Part shown: piece after piece, positions 50,801 to 57,411 of the stretch | How positions within the stretch are numbered: position 1 is the first letter of the stretch | Layout of the letters: the number at the start of each line of letters is the position of its first letter | Assembly (NCBI GenBank): GCA_036397035.1 | Contig: DASWJS010000033.1 | Coordinates: forward strand, 1-61,873 | Source: DASWJS01 sp036397035 | Lineage (GTDB): Bacteria > Actinomycetota > AC-67 | Length of the DNA: 61,873 bases | Direction of reading: 5' to 3' | The notes under the pieces: generated by a model | What the model saw: the letters and a program-made list of their open reading frames with translations, nothing else | The model's database searches: none | What the model was told of the DNA's origin: nothing | Position numbers and translations under genes: made by a program

Positions 50801-51387
50801 TCGAGGAGATGCGCGACCAGACGGCGGTCACCGTCGGCGGCCTCGTCACGAGACTGCAGAAGCGCTTCACGAAGAAGGGCGAGCCGATGGCCACCTTCAC
50901 CCTGGAGGACCTCAAGGGCGCGATCGAGGTCGTCGTGTTCCCGTCCTCCTACACGGGGGCGCAAGACGTCCTGAAGCCCGATGCGATCGTGGTCGTGCGC
51001 GGCAAGGTGGACACGCGCGAGGATCGCGCGAAGGTGGTCGCGTTCGAAGTGAGCGCGCTGGATCCCGGGCGAGCCGCGCCGCCCGCCACGCCCGGAGGCG
51101 ACGGCGCCGCGCCGCCGCCGTCCGAGCGCGCGCCGCGCGCGCCGGGGAAGAGCAGACGCGACGTGCTGGTGCTGTCGGTGGCCGCCGCCTCGTGCACGCC
51201 CCGACTCGTCGCATCGATCCGTTCGGTGCTGGAGGCTCACCCGGGCGGCGTGCCCGTGCACCTGCGGCTCACCGGCGACGACGGAGGCAAGACCCTGCGG
51301 TTGCCGGATCGCTTCAAGGTCGAGCGGCGCACGGGTCTCTATGCGGAGATCAAGGCGTTGCTGGGTCCTCGCGCATTGGTCGAGTAG
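47806..51387 (+). CDS. dnaE: DNA polymerase III alpha subunit (DnaE)
   Basis: The replicative polymerase. The 1193-residue product has an N-terminal PHP domain with metal ligands (HLHVHTEYSMLDG), then the Pol III palm with catalytic D399 and D401 in PDIDMDFDERRRGEV. It also has a fingers segment, helix-hairpin-helix and OB-fold (VTVGGLVTRLQKR, near residue 1008), and a C-terminal tau-binding region. It corresponds to DnaE1 rather than the shorter error-prone DnaE2/ImuC, judged by length and the complete C-terminus. GTG 47806 gives the canonical start. Confidence 0.97.
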   Translation: MPDSFVHLHVHTEYSMLDGASRVEDVFAEAARMGMPALAITDHGVMYGAVDFYQAGLDAGVKPILGAELYVATRSRFDKDAREKDGNHHLTAIATNETGYRNLMKLVTLGSLEGYYYRPRVDKELLAEHAEGIVATSGCLAGEVGQLLLRDQVARATEVAATYRDIFGPDNFYVELQDHGLADQKTVFPHLVDIARATGAPLLATNDLHYVRKGDAAAHDALLCIQTGSTMDEPNRFKFDAEEFYLKSPDQMRVLFEGYPDACDNTLAIAERCDVSLEFDVHRLPSFETPTGEPAEAYLRRLVAEGAAKRYGSPPPAEVGARIDYELGAIVEMGFVEYFLIVADLISFAKSSGIRVGPGRGSAGGSVVSYALGIVDIDPIRWGLIFERFLNPGRKEMPDIDMDFDERRRGEVIAYATRRYGEDHVAQIITFATIKGKQAIRDAARVLGMPYAVGDRLAKMYPPSILGKDPPLAACFEPERHWPDPGRNDAYPQATDLRDAYQTDADAKKVIDIARDLEGLRRQASVHAAGVVISDRPLVEYLPLRRDDSAGGVVTQYEMNAVARLGLLKMDFLGLRNLTVITDTLRHLERRGTPLDVDAIPLDDAETYAMLCAGDTIGVFQLESPGMRELVKRLLPDNFDDVMALVALYRPGPLGEGMHREYAARKHGESKIRYAHEDLKPILSDTYGVILYQEQVLRIASDMAGFSLPEADGLRKAMGKKIAEVMRAQREKFVTGCQQKGYDLALAEYLWEQIDKFSGYGFNKSHSCGYGLVAYQTAYLKAHHPVEYFAALLTSVKDKTDRAALYLAECRAMGITVEPPDVNHSEADFTPTDRGTIRYGLAAVRYVGESVVEKIVAARTAKGAFGSFVDFTAKVDPICLNRKVVESLACAGAFDALGVPRHALLREDAEKGLVIAPEVAQICEGATADARAREAGQGNLFGSDSPVGLAVEPQPGPPVANTVLLAAEKEMLGFYVSDHPLLSVEQALLAQTDTPVVDVEEMRDQTAVTVGGLVTRLQKRFTKKGEPMATFTLEDLKGAIEVVVFPSSYTGAQDVLKPDAIVVVRGKVDTREDRAKVVAFEVSALDPGRAAPPATPGGDGAAPPPSERAPRAPGKSRRDVLVLSVAAASCTPRLVASIRSVLEAHPGGVPVHLRLTGDDGGKTLRLPDRFKVERRTGLYAEIKALLGPRALVE

Positions 51388-51416
51388 CATCGTCGCAGCG
51401 GCGGAGGGGAGGGCCT

Positions 51417-51926
51417 TTGGACGACACCATGGCGAGTCGCGTCGCGCGGCTCACACCACAGGAGTGGCGCGTCATCGCGCTGTCGATCGAAGGGGTTCCC
51501 AGCTCGGAGGCGTGCGAGGCGCTGGGCATCGCGCCGGGAACGCTGGAGAGCCACCGCCAGGCCATCCGTCGCAAGCTCGCGATCCCGCGCGGCGTTCGCT
51601 TCGAGTCCTTCGTGCGCGACAACTTCGCCGAGGGCGTGGAGCTGCCGGCCGAGCCGGAGAAGCGCGAGCCGCGCCAGGTCGGCGCCGAGGTCGCCGACCG
51701 CCGCGTCCGCTGGCTCCTGCGCATCACGCTGGAGGAGGTCGCCGAGGTCGCGATGGCCGCGGGACTTCGCTCGCAACTGCTCGCGCAGACCGTGCAGCGG
51801 ATGGCCAAGGACGACGAGGCGGAGGCGTCGAGCGAGGTGCAGGACCTGGAACACATCTCGACCGAGCTGCGCGCGCTCCAGAAGCGGATCCTCGACGACA
51901 TCCGCGCGCGCGGCGCGCGGACCTGA
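51417..51926 (+). CDS. Orphan LuxR-type HTH protein
   Basis: A 169-residue protein with a helix-turn-helix at its N-terminus (LTPQEWRVIALSIEGVPSSE, then IAPGTLESHRQAIRRKL), matching the GerE/LuxR or sigma region 4 pattern. There is no receiver or sensory domain. The C-terminal half (about 95-169) is helical and may oligomerise. TTG 51417 has GGAGGGGAGG upstream at good spacing; ATG 51429 is an alternative. A TAGCAT box overlaps the dnaE stop. The last codons lie within a 21-bp tandem duplication. The target is unknown. Confidence 0.72.
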   Translation: MDDTMASRVARLTPQEWRVIALSIEGVPSSEACEALGIAPGTLESHRQAIRRKLAIPRGVRFESFVRDNFAEGVELPAEPEKREPRQVGAEVADRRVRWLLRITLEEVAEVAMAAGLRSQLLAQTVQRMAKDDEAEASSEVQDLEHISTELRALQKRILDDIRARGART

Positions 51927-51953
51927 ACCGGCGGCGCGCGGACCTGAACCGGC
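51910..51953. repeat. 21-bp tandem duplication
   Basis: The 21 bp at 51910-51930 repeat exactly at 51931-51951, with two more matching bases. The first copy contains the last codons and stop of the HTH gene. The second lies in the gap before the convergent LON-domain gene, so it would restore a stop if the first were lost. Confidence 0.9.
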
Positions 51954-52604
51954 TCAGTTCGACGAGGCGAGCGTCGAGGGCCGCCCGACCGGCGGCCCGA
52001 CGTGCTCGAGCAGCAGCGCTTCCCGCCGCGCGATCTCGATGCACTGCGCGAGCCGCGTCGCGGCGTCCGGCGCCGCGAGCAGCCGCTGCGCTTCCGGCAC
52101 TTCGATCGCCAGCGCCGCGGCGATCGCGAACGAAGCGCCGACCGGGTCCTCGCTGGCGGGCGGAGCCGGCAGGTCCGACCCGCTCAGCCGCGCGCGCACG
52201 CTGAGATACCGGTGCAGCGCCGCGCGCGCGGGCATGACGCGCGCCGCGGCGTCCGGGCCCTCGGGCTCTTCGTCGACCGGCGTGATCAGGCCTTGCGGGT
52301 GCGGCTCGTCGGGGAGCCGTTCGACGATCGAAAAGCGCCGCGTTCCCTCGACCTCGATGTCGACGGTGTCGTCGCGCCGGCGCGTGACTTGCCGGATGGC
52401 GCACAGGGTGCCGGCCTCGTGCAGCTCGGCCGCCCCGCCGGCCTCCATGCCGAGCCGGATCGCGACGATGCCGAACTGCCGGTCGCCGTCGAGCGCGCGC
52501 TCCAGGAGCGTGAGGTAGCGCGGCTCGAACAAGTGCAGCGGCATGGTCGCCGCGGGGAAGAGCACCGCGTGGAGCGGGAAGAGCGCGCGTATCTCGGACG
52601 GCAT
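51954..52604 (-). CDS. LON substrate-binding domain protein
   Basis: A 216-residue stand-alone LON N-terminal domain protein without ATPase or protease domains. It begins MPSEIRALFPLHAVLFPAAT and continues MPLHLFEPRYLTLLERAL, GTLCAIRQV and VEGTRRFSIVERL. In the Lon protease this fold recognises substrates. Stand-alone versions (YcaJ/PUA-like group) are common in Actinomycetota and of unknown role. ATG 52604 lies six bases after a TACCAT -10 box, so it is probably leaderless. Confidence 0.85.
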   Translation of the reverse strand: MPSEIRALFPLHAVLFPAATMPLHLFEPRYLTLLERALDGDRQFGIVAIRLGMEAGGAAELHEAGTLCAIRQVTRRRDDTVDIEVEGTRRFSIVERLPDEPHPQGLITPVDEEPEGPDAAARVMPARAALHRYLSVRARLSGSDLPAPPASEDPVGASFAIAAALAIEVPEAQRLLAAPDAATRLAQCIEIARREALLLEHVGPPVGRPSTLASSN

Positions 52605-52610
52605 GCATGA

Positions 52611-52655
52611 ATGGTACGGAAACTGCCGGGACCGGCCGGGATGCTCGGCTAGGAT
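52611..52655. promoter_or_regulatory. Divergent leaderless promoters for the LON gene and hisD
   Basis: On the minus strand TACCAT (52616-52611) precedes the LON ATG by six bases; on the plus strand TAGGAT (52650-52655) precedes the hisD GTG by nine. Neither has a Shine-Dalgarno sequence or a clear -35. The whole divergent control region is only 60 bp. Confidence 0.55.
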
Positions 52656-52664
52656 GCCCTTCGC

Positions 52665-53957
52665 GTGGGACCCAGGATCGATCTTCGCGGCATTCGCGAC
52701 GGCGTCGCGTCGCGGCTCCCGCGCGCGCGCGTCGATCGCGAGGCCGTCCGCGAGCGCGTCCGCGCCCTGGTCGCCCGGGTTCGGGACTGCGGGGACGCGG
52801 CGGCGCTGGCGATCCAGGCCGAGGTGGGTGTGGCGCCCGCCGCCCTGCGCGTGAGCGCCGAGGAGGTCGAGGCGGCTCGCGCCGCGTGCGCGCCCGCGCT
52901 GCTCGCCGCGATCGAGTTCGCGGCCGGCCGGGTCCGGACCTTTCACGAGCGCCAGCTCGCCGAGGAGCGCGCGCCGTTCTGGCGCACCGGCGACGAGCAT
53001 GCATCGGTCGGCGAGGAGTCGCGGCCGCTCGGGCGGGTGGGGTGCTGCGTGCCCGGCGGCGTCGCGCCCCTGCCCTCGACCGTGCTGATGACCGCGCTCC
53101 CGGCCCGGATCGCGGGCGTGCGCGAGGTGATCGTGTGCACGCCGCCCGCGGAGGGTGGGCGCGTCCACCAGGCGACGCTGGCGGCGTGCGCGGTCGCCGG
53201 TGTCGACGAGGTCTACGCGATCGGCGGGGCGCAAGGCGTCGCCGCGATGGCGTACGGGACCGAGTCCGTCGCGCGCGTGGACAAGATCGTCGGGCCCGGC
53301 GGCATCTGGACCACGCTGGCCAAGCACGAGGTCTCGATGGACGTGGGCGTCGACTCCTTCGCGGGTCCGACCGAGATCGCGATTGTCGCCGACTCCTCGG
53401 CCGACCCGGTCCTCGTCGCGTGCGACCTGGTCGCCCAGGCCGAGCACGACCCGCTCGCGACCGCGCTGCTGATCACCCCCGACGAAGGCCTGGCCGCCGC
53501 GGTCGAGGTGGCGGTCGAAAAAGAGCTGTCGGCGCACCCGCGCAGGGAGGCGGTCGAGCAGGCGCTCGCTAGCGGCGGGCATGCGGTCATCGTCGACGAC
53601 GTCGAGCACGCGATCACCGTCGCCAACGCCTTCGCACCCGAGCACCTCGAGCTGATAGTCGAAGGCGCCGCCGAGCTGGCCGCGCACGCGACGACCGCCG
53701 GCGCGGTCTTCGCGGGGCCGTACTCGCCGGTCTCGCTCGGCGACTACGTCGCCGGCACCAACCACGTGCTGCCGACCGCGGGGAGCGGGCGCTTCGCCTC
53801 GCCGCTGCGCGTGGCGGACTTCATCCGAAGCGCGGGTGTGATCGCATTCGACCGCGCCGGCGTCGAGGAGGTCGCGCCGGCCCTGATCGCGCTCGCGGAA
53901 GCCGAGGGGCTGACCGCGCACGCACGGGCCGTGCGCGCGAGGCTCGAACGGCCATGA
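52665..53957 (+). CDS. hisD: Histidinol dehydrogenase
   Basis: HisD oxidises histidinol to histidine in two NAD-dependent steps. The 430-residue product has VGCCVPGGVAPLPSTVLM, YAIGGAQGVAAMAYGT, KIVGPGG, the DSFAGPTEIAIVAD segment, AQAEHDPLATA and the catalytic region FAPEHLEL. It is the first gene of a tightly overlapping his block (stop overlaps hisC by 4 nt). The GTG is probably leaderless. Confidence 0.96.
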   Translation: MGPRIDLRGIRDGVASRLPRARVDREAVRERVRALVARVRDCGDAAALAIQAEVGVAPAALRVSAEEVEAARAACAPALLAAIEFAAGRVRTFHERQLAEERAPFWRTGDEHASVGEESRPLGRVGCCVPGGVAPLPSTVLMTALPARIAGVREVIVCTPPAEGGRVHQATLAACAVAGVDEVYAIGGAQGVAAMAYGTESVARVDKIVGPGGIWTTLAKHEVSMDVGVDSFAGPTEIAIVADSSADPVLVACDLVAQAEHDPLATALLITPDEGLAAAVEVAVEKELSAHPRREAVEQALASGGHAVIVDDVEHAITVANAFAPEHLELIVEGAAELAAHATTAGAVFAGPYSPVSLGDYVAGTNHVLPTAGSGRFASPLRVADFIRSAGVIAFDRAGVEEVAPALIALAEAEGLTAHARAVRARLERP

Positions 53958-55018
53958 GCAGGCCCCTCGACGTACGCCCCGACCTGCAGGGGATTGCCGC
54001 CTACGCCGCGCCACAAGCCGACGCGCCGGTGCGGCTCAACACGAACGAGTGCCCGTGGCCGCCGCCCGAGTCGGTGCTGCGCGAGATCGGCGCGCGGCTG
54101 CGCTCGTCCGCGCTGAACCGCTACCCCGACCGCGACGCGATCCGGCTGCGCGAGCTGCTCGGCGAAAGGGCGGGGTGGAGCGCCGGCGGCGTGTGGGTGG
54201 CGAACGGCTCCAACGAGATCCTGCAAACGCTCCTGCTGGCTTTCGGCGGCCCGGAGCGCAGCGTGCTGCTCTTCGAGCCGACCTACGCGATGCACGGGCA
54301 CATCGCGCAGGTGACCGGGACGCGGGTCATCGCCAAGGACGTGCCCGAGCCGTGGGCGCTCGACGCGAACGAGGTCGCCTGGACGGTCTCATTCGAGCCG
54401 CCGTCGATCACGTTCCTGTGCTCGCCGAACAACCCGACCGGGGGCGCGTGCTCGAACGAGGTGGTTGAGGCGGCCCTCGCCTCGGGTCCCGGCCTAGTCG
54501 TCGTGGACGAGGCCTACGGCGAGTTCTCGTCGCAGACCGCCCTGCCGCTGCTGGCGGCCGAGGAGCGGCTCGTGATCGTGCGATCGTTTTCGAAGTCGTG
54601 GCGCCTGGCCGGCGCGCGCGTCGGGTACATGCTCGCCCACCCGTGGCTGGTGGAGGCGATCCAGGTGGCGCGGCTGCCCTATCACCTGTCCACGCCGACG
54701 CAGGTCGTCGCGGAGGTCGCGGTCGAGCACGCGACCGAGGTGCTGTCCACGGTGGCCGAGATCGTCGCCGAGCGCGACCGGCTCGCCAAGGAGCTGCAGC
54801 GCGTGCCGGGCGTCGAAGTGTTCCCGTCCGAGGCGAACTTCCTGCTGTTCCGGACCGAATGGCCGGGAGGAGACCTGTGGCGGGCGATGGCCGGGCGCGG
54901 CGTGCTCGTCCGCGACTTCTCGGCGATGATCCCGGGCGCGCTGCGGGTCACCGTGGGCACGAGCGACCAGAACGCGACGTTCGTCGAGACGTTGAGAGAG
55001 GTGCTGTCGGATGGGTGA
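53954..55018 (+). CDS. hisC: Histidinol-phosphate aminotransferase
   Basis: HisC is a PLP enzyme converting imidazole-acetol phosphate to histidinol phosphate. The 354-residue class I/II aminotransferase has NTNECPWPPPESV, ANGSNEILQTLL, CSPNNPTGG, VVDEAYGEF, and the PLP lysine K214 in RSFSKSWRLAG. It overlaps hisD by 4 nt and hisB by 8 nt. Related actinobacterial enzymes can use aromatic substrates, but the context supports histidine synthesis. Confidence 0.95.
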   Translation: MSRPLDVRPDLQGIAAYAAPQADAPVRLNTNECPWPPPESVLREIGARLRSSALNRYPDRDAIRLRELLGERAGWSAGGVWVANGSNEILQTLLLAFGGPERSVLLFEPTYAMHGHIAQVTGTRVIAKDVPEPWALDANEVAWTVSFEPPSITFLCSPNNPTGGACSNEVVEAALASGPGLVVVDEAYGEFSSQTALPLLAAEERLVIVRSFSKSWRLAGARVGYMLAHPWLVEAIQVARLPYHLSTPTQVVAEVAVEHATEVLSTVAEIVAERDRLAKELQRVPGVEVFPSEANFLLFRTEWPGGDLWRAMAGRGVLVRDFSAMIPGALRVTVGTSDQNATFVETLREVLSDG

Positions 55019-55598
55019 GGCGCGGTCGGCAACGGTGGTGCGCGAGACGCGCGAGGTTCGCGTCGAGGTGACGCTCGCGCTGGACGGAACCGGCGAGGCG
55101 ACCGCCGGCACCGGCATCCCGTTCTTCGACCACATGCTCGAACAGCTCGGCAAGCACGCGCGCTTCGACCTCGCGGTGAGCGCGAAGGGCGACCTGGAGG
55201 TCGACGCGCACCACACGGTCGAGGACACCGGGCTCGCAATCGGCGAAGCGCTGGTGAAGGCGCTCGGCGACAAGGCGGGGATCGCGCGGTTCGGCAGCGC
55301 CCTGGTGCCGCTCGACGAGGCGCTGATCCAGGTGGCGCTCGATCTCAGCGCACGGCCGTACCTCGCATGGGAGGTCGACGCCAAGGCCGAGCTGATCGGG
55401 ACCTTCGACACGCGCCTCGCCGAGGAGTTCGCGCGCGCGCTGGTGCAGGCGTCGGGCTCGACCATGCACGTGCGCATGCTCGCCGGCGCGAACCCCCACC
55501 ACATCGTCGAGGCGTCGTTCAAGGCGATGGCTCGCGCGCTCGGCGAAGCCGTGCGCCCGGCCGGTGGCGGCATCCCGTCCACCAAGGGGAGCCTGTGA
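55011..55598 (+). CDS. hisB: Imidazoleglycerol-phosphate dehydratase
   Basis: HisB dehydrates imidazoleglycerol phosphate. The 195-residue, monofunctional enzyme has FFDHMLEQLGKHARF, the metal-binding DAHHTVEDTGLAIGEAL, and ANPHHIVEASFKAMARAL, which supply the two manganese sites. There is no phosphatase domain, so histidinol phosphatase is encoded elsewhere. It overlaps hisC by 8 nt and hisH by 4 nt. Confidence 0.96.
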   Translation: MGEARSATVVRETREVRVEVTLALDGTGEATAGTGIPFFDHMLEQLGKHARFDLAVSAKGDLEVDAHHTVEDTGLAIGEALVKALGDKAGIARFGSALVPLDEALIQVALDLSARPYLAWEVDAKAELIGTFDTRLAEEFARALVQASGSTMHVRMLAGANPHHIVEASFKAMARALGEAVRPAGGGIPSTKGSL

Positions 55599-56188
55599 CG
55601 CGCGCGACCGTCCTGGACTTCGGGATGGGCAACCTTCGCTCGGTGGCGAAGGCGCTGGAGCGCGCCGGCGCGAGCGTCGAGGTCGCGCCGGAGGTCGACC
55701 CGCGCGCCGGCCTGCTGGTCGTCCCCGGCCAGGGCGCGTTCGGCTCGTGCGTCGTGAACCTGGGCGAGCGGCTCGAGGCTGTGCGGACCTGGATCGAGCA
55801 GGACCGTCCGTACCTCGGCATCTGCCTCGGGTTGCAGGTGCTCTTCGCCGGCTCGGACGAGGACGCCGGCGCGAAGGGCGCGGCGATCGTCGACGGGCAC
55901 GTGCGAAGGCTGCCGGCCGGGGTGAAGCTCCCGCACATCGGCTGGAACGAGGTCGAAGGGTCGGGTCCGCTGTTCGACGGCATCGAGCCGGGCGAGCGCT
56001 TCTACTTCGTGCACTCCTTCTACGCCGATCCCGAGGACGACGCCGTCGTCTCGGCCTGGACGGACTACGGCGTGCGCTTCGCCTCCGCGGTCGCGCGCGG
56101 GCGGATGCTCGCCACGCAGTTCCATCCCGAGAAGAGCGGCGACCCGGGCCATCGGTTGCTGGAGAACGTGGTCCGCGCGGCGTCGTGA
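55595..56188 (+). CDS. hisH: Imidazole glycerol phosphate synthase glutaminase subunit
   Basis: HisH releases ammonia from glutamine for HisF. The 197-residue class I glutaminase has LDFGMGNLRSVAKAL, the oxyanion strand VVPGQGAFGSC, the catalytic cysteine in YLGICLGLQVLF, and the His/Glu pair in ATQFHPEKSG. HisF, its obligate partner, is not in this window. The GTG overlaps the hisB stop. Confidence 0.95.
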   Translation: MTRATVLDFGMGNLRSVAKALERAGASVEVAPEVDPRAGLLVVPGQGAFGSCVVNLGERLEAVRTWIEQDRPYLGICLGLQVLFAGSDEDAGAKGAAIVDGHVRRLPAGVKLPHIGWNEVEGSGPLFDGIEPGERFYFVHSFYADPEDDAVVSAWTDYGVRFASAVARGRMLATQFHPEKSGDPGHRLLENVVRAAS

Positions 56189-56907
56189 TCCTCCTGCCCG
56201 CGATCGACATCCGCGACGGCCGGTGCGTGCGGCTCGTGCAGGGCGACTTCGCGCAGGAGACCGTGTACGACACCGACCCGGTCGAGGTGGCGGAGCGCTA
56301 CCGCGACGACGGAGCGGAGTGGCTCCACGTCGTTGACCTCGACGCAGCGCTGGAGGGCGAGCCGCGCAACCGCGCGGTCGTGCGCGCGGTGATCGAGGCC
56401 GCGGGTATCCCCGTGCAGGCTTCGGGCGGGATCCGCTCGCTGGACGCGATCGAAGCCGCGCTCTCGGCGGGCGCGGCGCGCGTGGTCGTCGGGACGCAGG
56501 CGCTGCTCGATCCCGCATTCGTCCCCGATGCGGTCGCGCGCTTCGGCGACCGGGTCGCCGTCGGCTTGGACGTGCGCGGGGACCGGTTGCAGGCGCGGGG
56601 CTGGACCGAGGACGCCGGTGAGCTGTGGGCCACGCTCGCGCGGCTCGACGAGGCCGGCGTCGCCCGCTACGTCGTCACCGACGTGGCGAAGGACGGGATG
56701 CTGCAAGGGCCGAACGTCGAGCTGCTCGCCCGGGTCGGCGCCGCGACGCCCGCCCGCATCGTTGCGAGCGGCGGCATCGCCTCGCTCGCGGACCTGAGCG
56801 CGGTGGCCGAGGCCGGCGCGGATGCGTGCATCGTCGGAAAGGCTCTGTACGCTCGAGCTTTCACGTTGCCAGAGGCGCTGGACGCGACGAGAGGGGGACC
56901 GGCATGA
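56185..56907 (+). CDS. hisA: Phosphoribosyl isomerase HisA (possibly PriA)
   Basis: HisA isomerises ProFAR in histidine synthesis. In many Actinomycetota the homologue PriA also does the TrpF reaction. The 240-residue TIM barrel begins with LLPAIDIRDGRCVRLVQGDF, has QASGGIRSL, the second aspartate in YVVTDVAKDGMLQGPN, and VASGGIASLADL. I cannot separate HisA from PriA by eye. Its stop overlaps the start of an unrelated cupredoxin gene where hisF would normally be expected. Confidence 0.94.
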   Translation: MILLPAIDIRDGRCVRLVQGDFAQETVYDTDPVEVAERYRDDGAEWLHVVDLDAALEGEPRNRAVVRAVIEAAGIPVQASGGIRSLDAIEAALSAGAARVVVGTQALLDPAFVPDAVARFGDRVAVGLDVRGDRLQARGWTEDAGELWATLARLDEAGVARYVVTDVAKDGMLQGPNVELLARVGAATPARIVASGGIASLADLSAVAEAGADACIVGKALYARAFTLPEALDATRGGPA

Positions 56908-57392
56908 GGCGCGTGGGTTCGGCGGCGGCCGCGTTGCTGGTCGTGGCGCTGACGGCCGCGCCGGCCGGCGCGAAGACCGTCGTGTCGGCCGTCGACGACG
57001 CCTTCGAACCGGAGAGCATCACCGTCCGCGCGGGCGAGCCGATCGTCTGGACCATGGACGGAGACAACCCGCACACGGTCACCGCCGACGACGGCTCGTT
57101 CGACTCCGGCACGCTCGACCCGGGAGACACGTTCGACACGACGTTCGCCGATCCCGGAACGTACGACTACTACTGCGCGTTCCACGGCGCCGCCGGAGGG
57201 ATCGGGATGAGCGGCACGATCACGGTCTCCGGTTCGAGCGGCGGGCCGGGCGGCGGGGACACCTCGGGGGGAGGCGCCGGACTGGCCCAGACGGGGCCGG
57301 CGGCTACGGTCGTTCTGGCCGGACTCTGGTCGCTCGTCGTCGGAGCGTGCGCGCGGGCGCGCGCGAGGAGGCTCTCCGCCCGCCACCGCTGA
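56904..57392 (+). CDS. Cupredoxin with LAxTG cell-wall sorting signal
   Basis: A 162-residue secreted blue-copper-like protein. A signal peptide (1-23, ending APAGA) precedes a plastocyanin/azurin-type domain with likely copper ligands H57 (DNPHTV), C91 and H94 (YYCAFH) and M102 (GIGMSG). A Gly/Ser-rich linker (109-126) leads to L127-A-Q-T-G131, a hydrophobic segment (about 132-150) and a basic tail (RARARR). This is a sortase substrate layout; LAxTG is the motif of class E sortases in high-GC actinobacteria. The ATG overlaps the hisA stop by 4 nt. It may carry electrons or buffer copper at the cell wall. Confidence 0.87.
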   Translation: MRRVGSAAAALLVVALTAAPAGAKTVVSAVDDAFEPESITVRAGEPIVWTMDGDNPHTVTADDGSFDSGTLDPGDTFDTTFADPGTYDYYCAFHGAAGGIGMSGTITVSGSSGGPGGGDTSGGGAGLAQTGPAATVVLAGLWSLVVGACARARARRLSARHR

Positions 57393-57411
57393 GGACGCAA
57401 GGAGGGACGCG

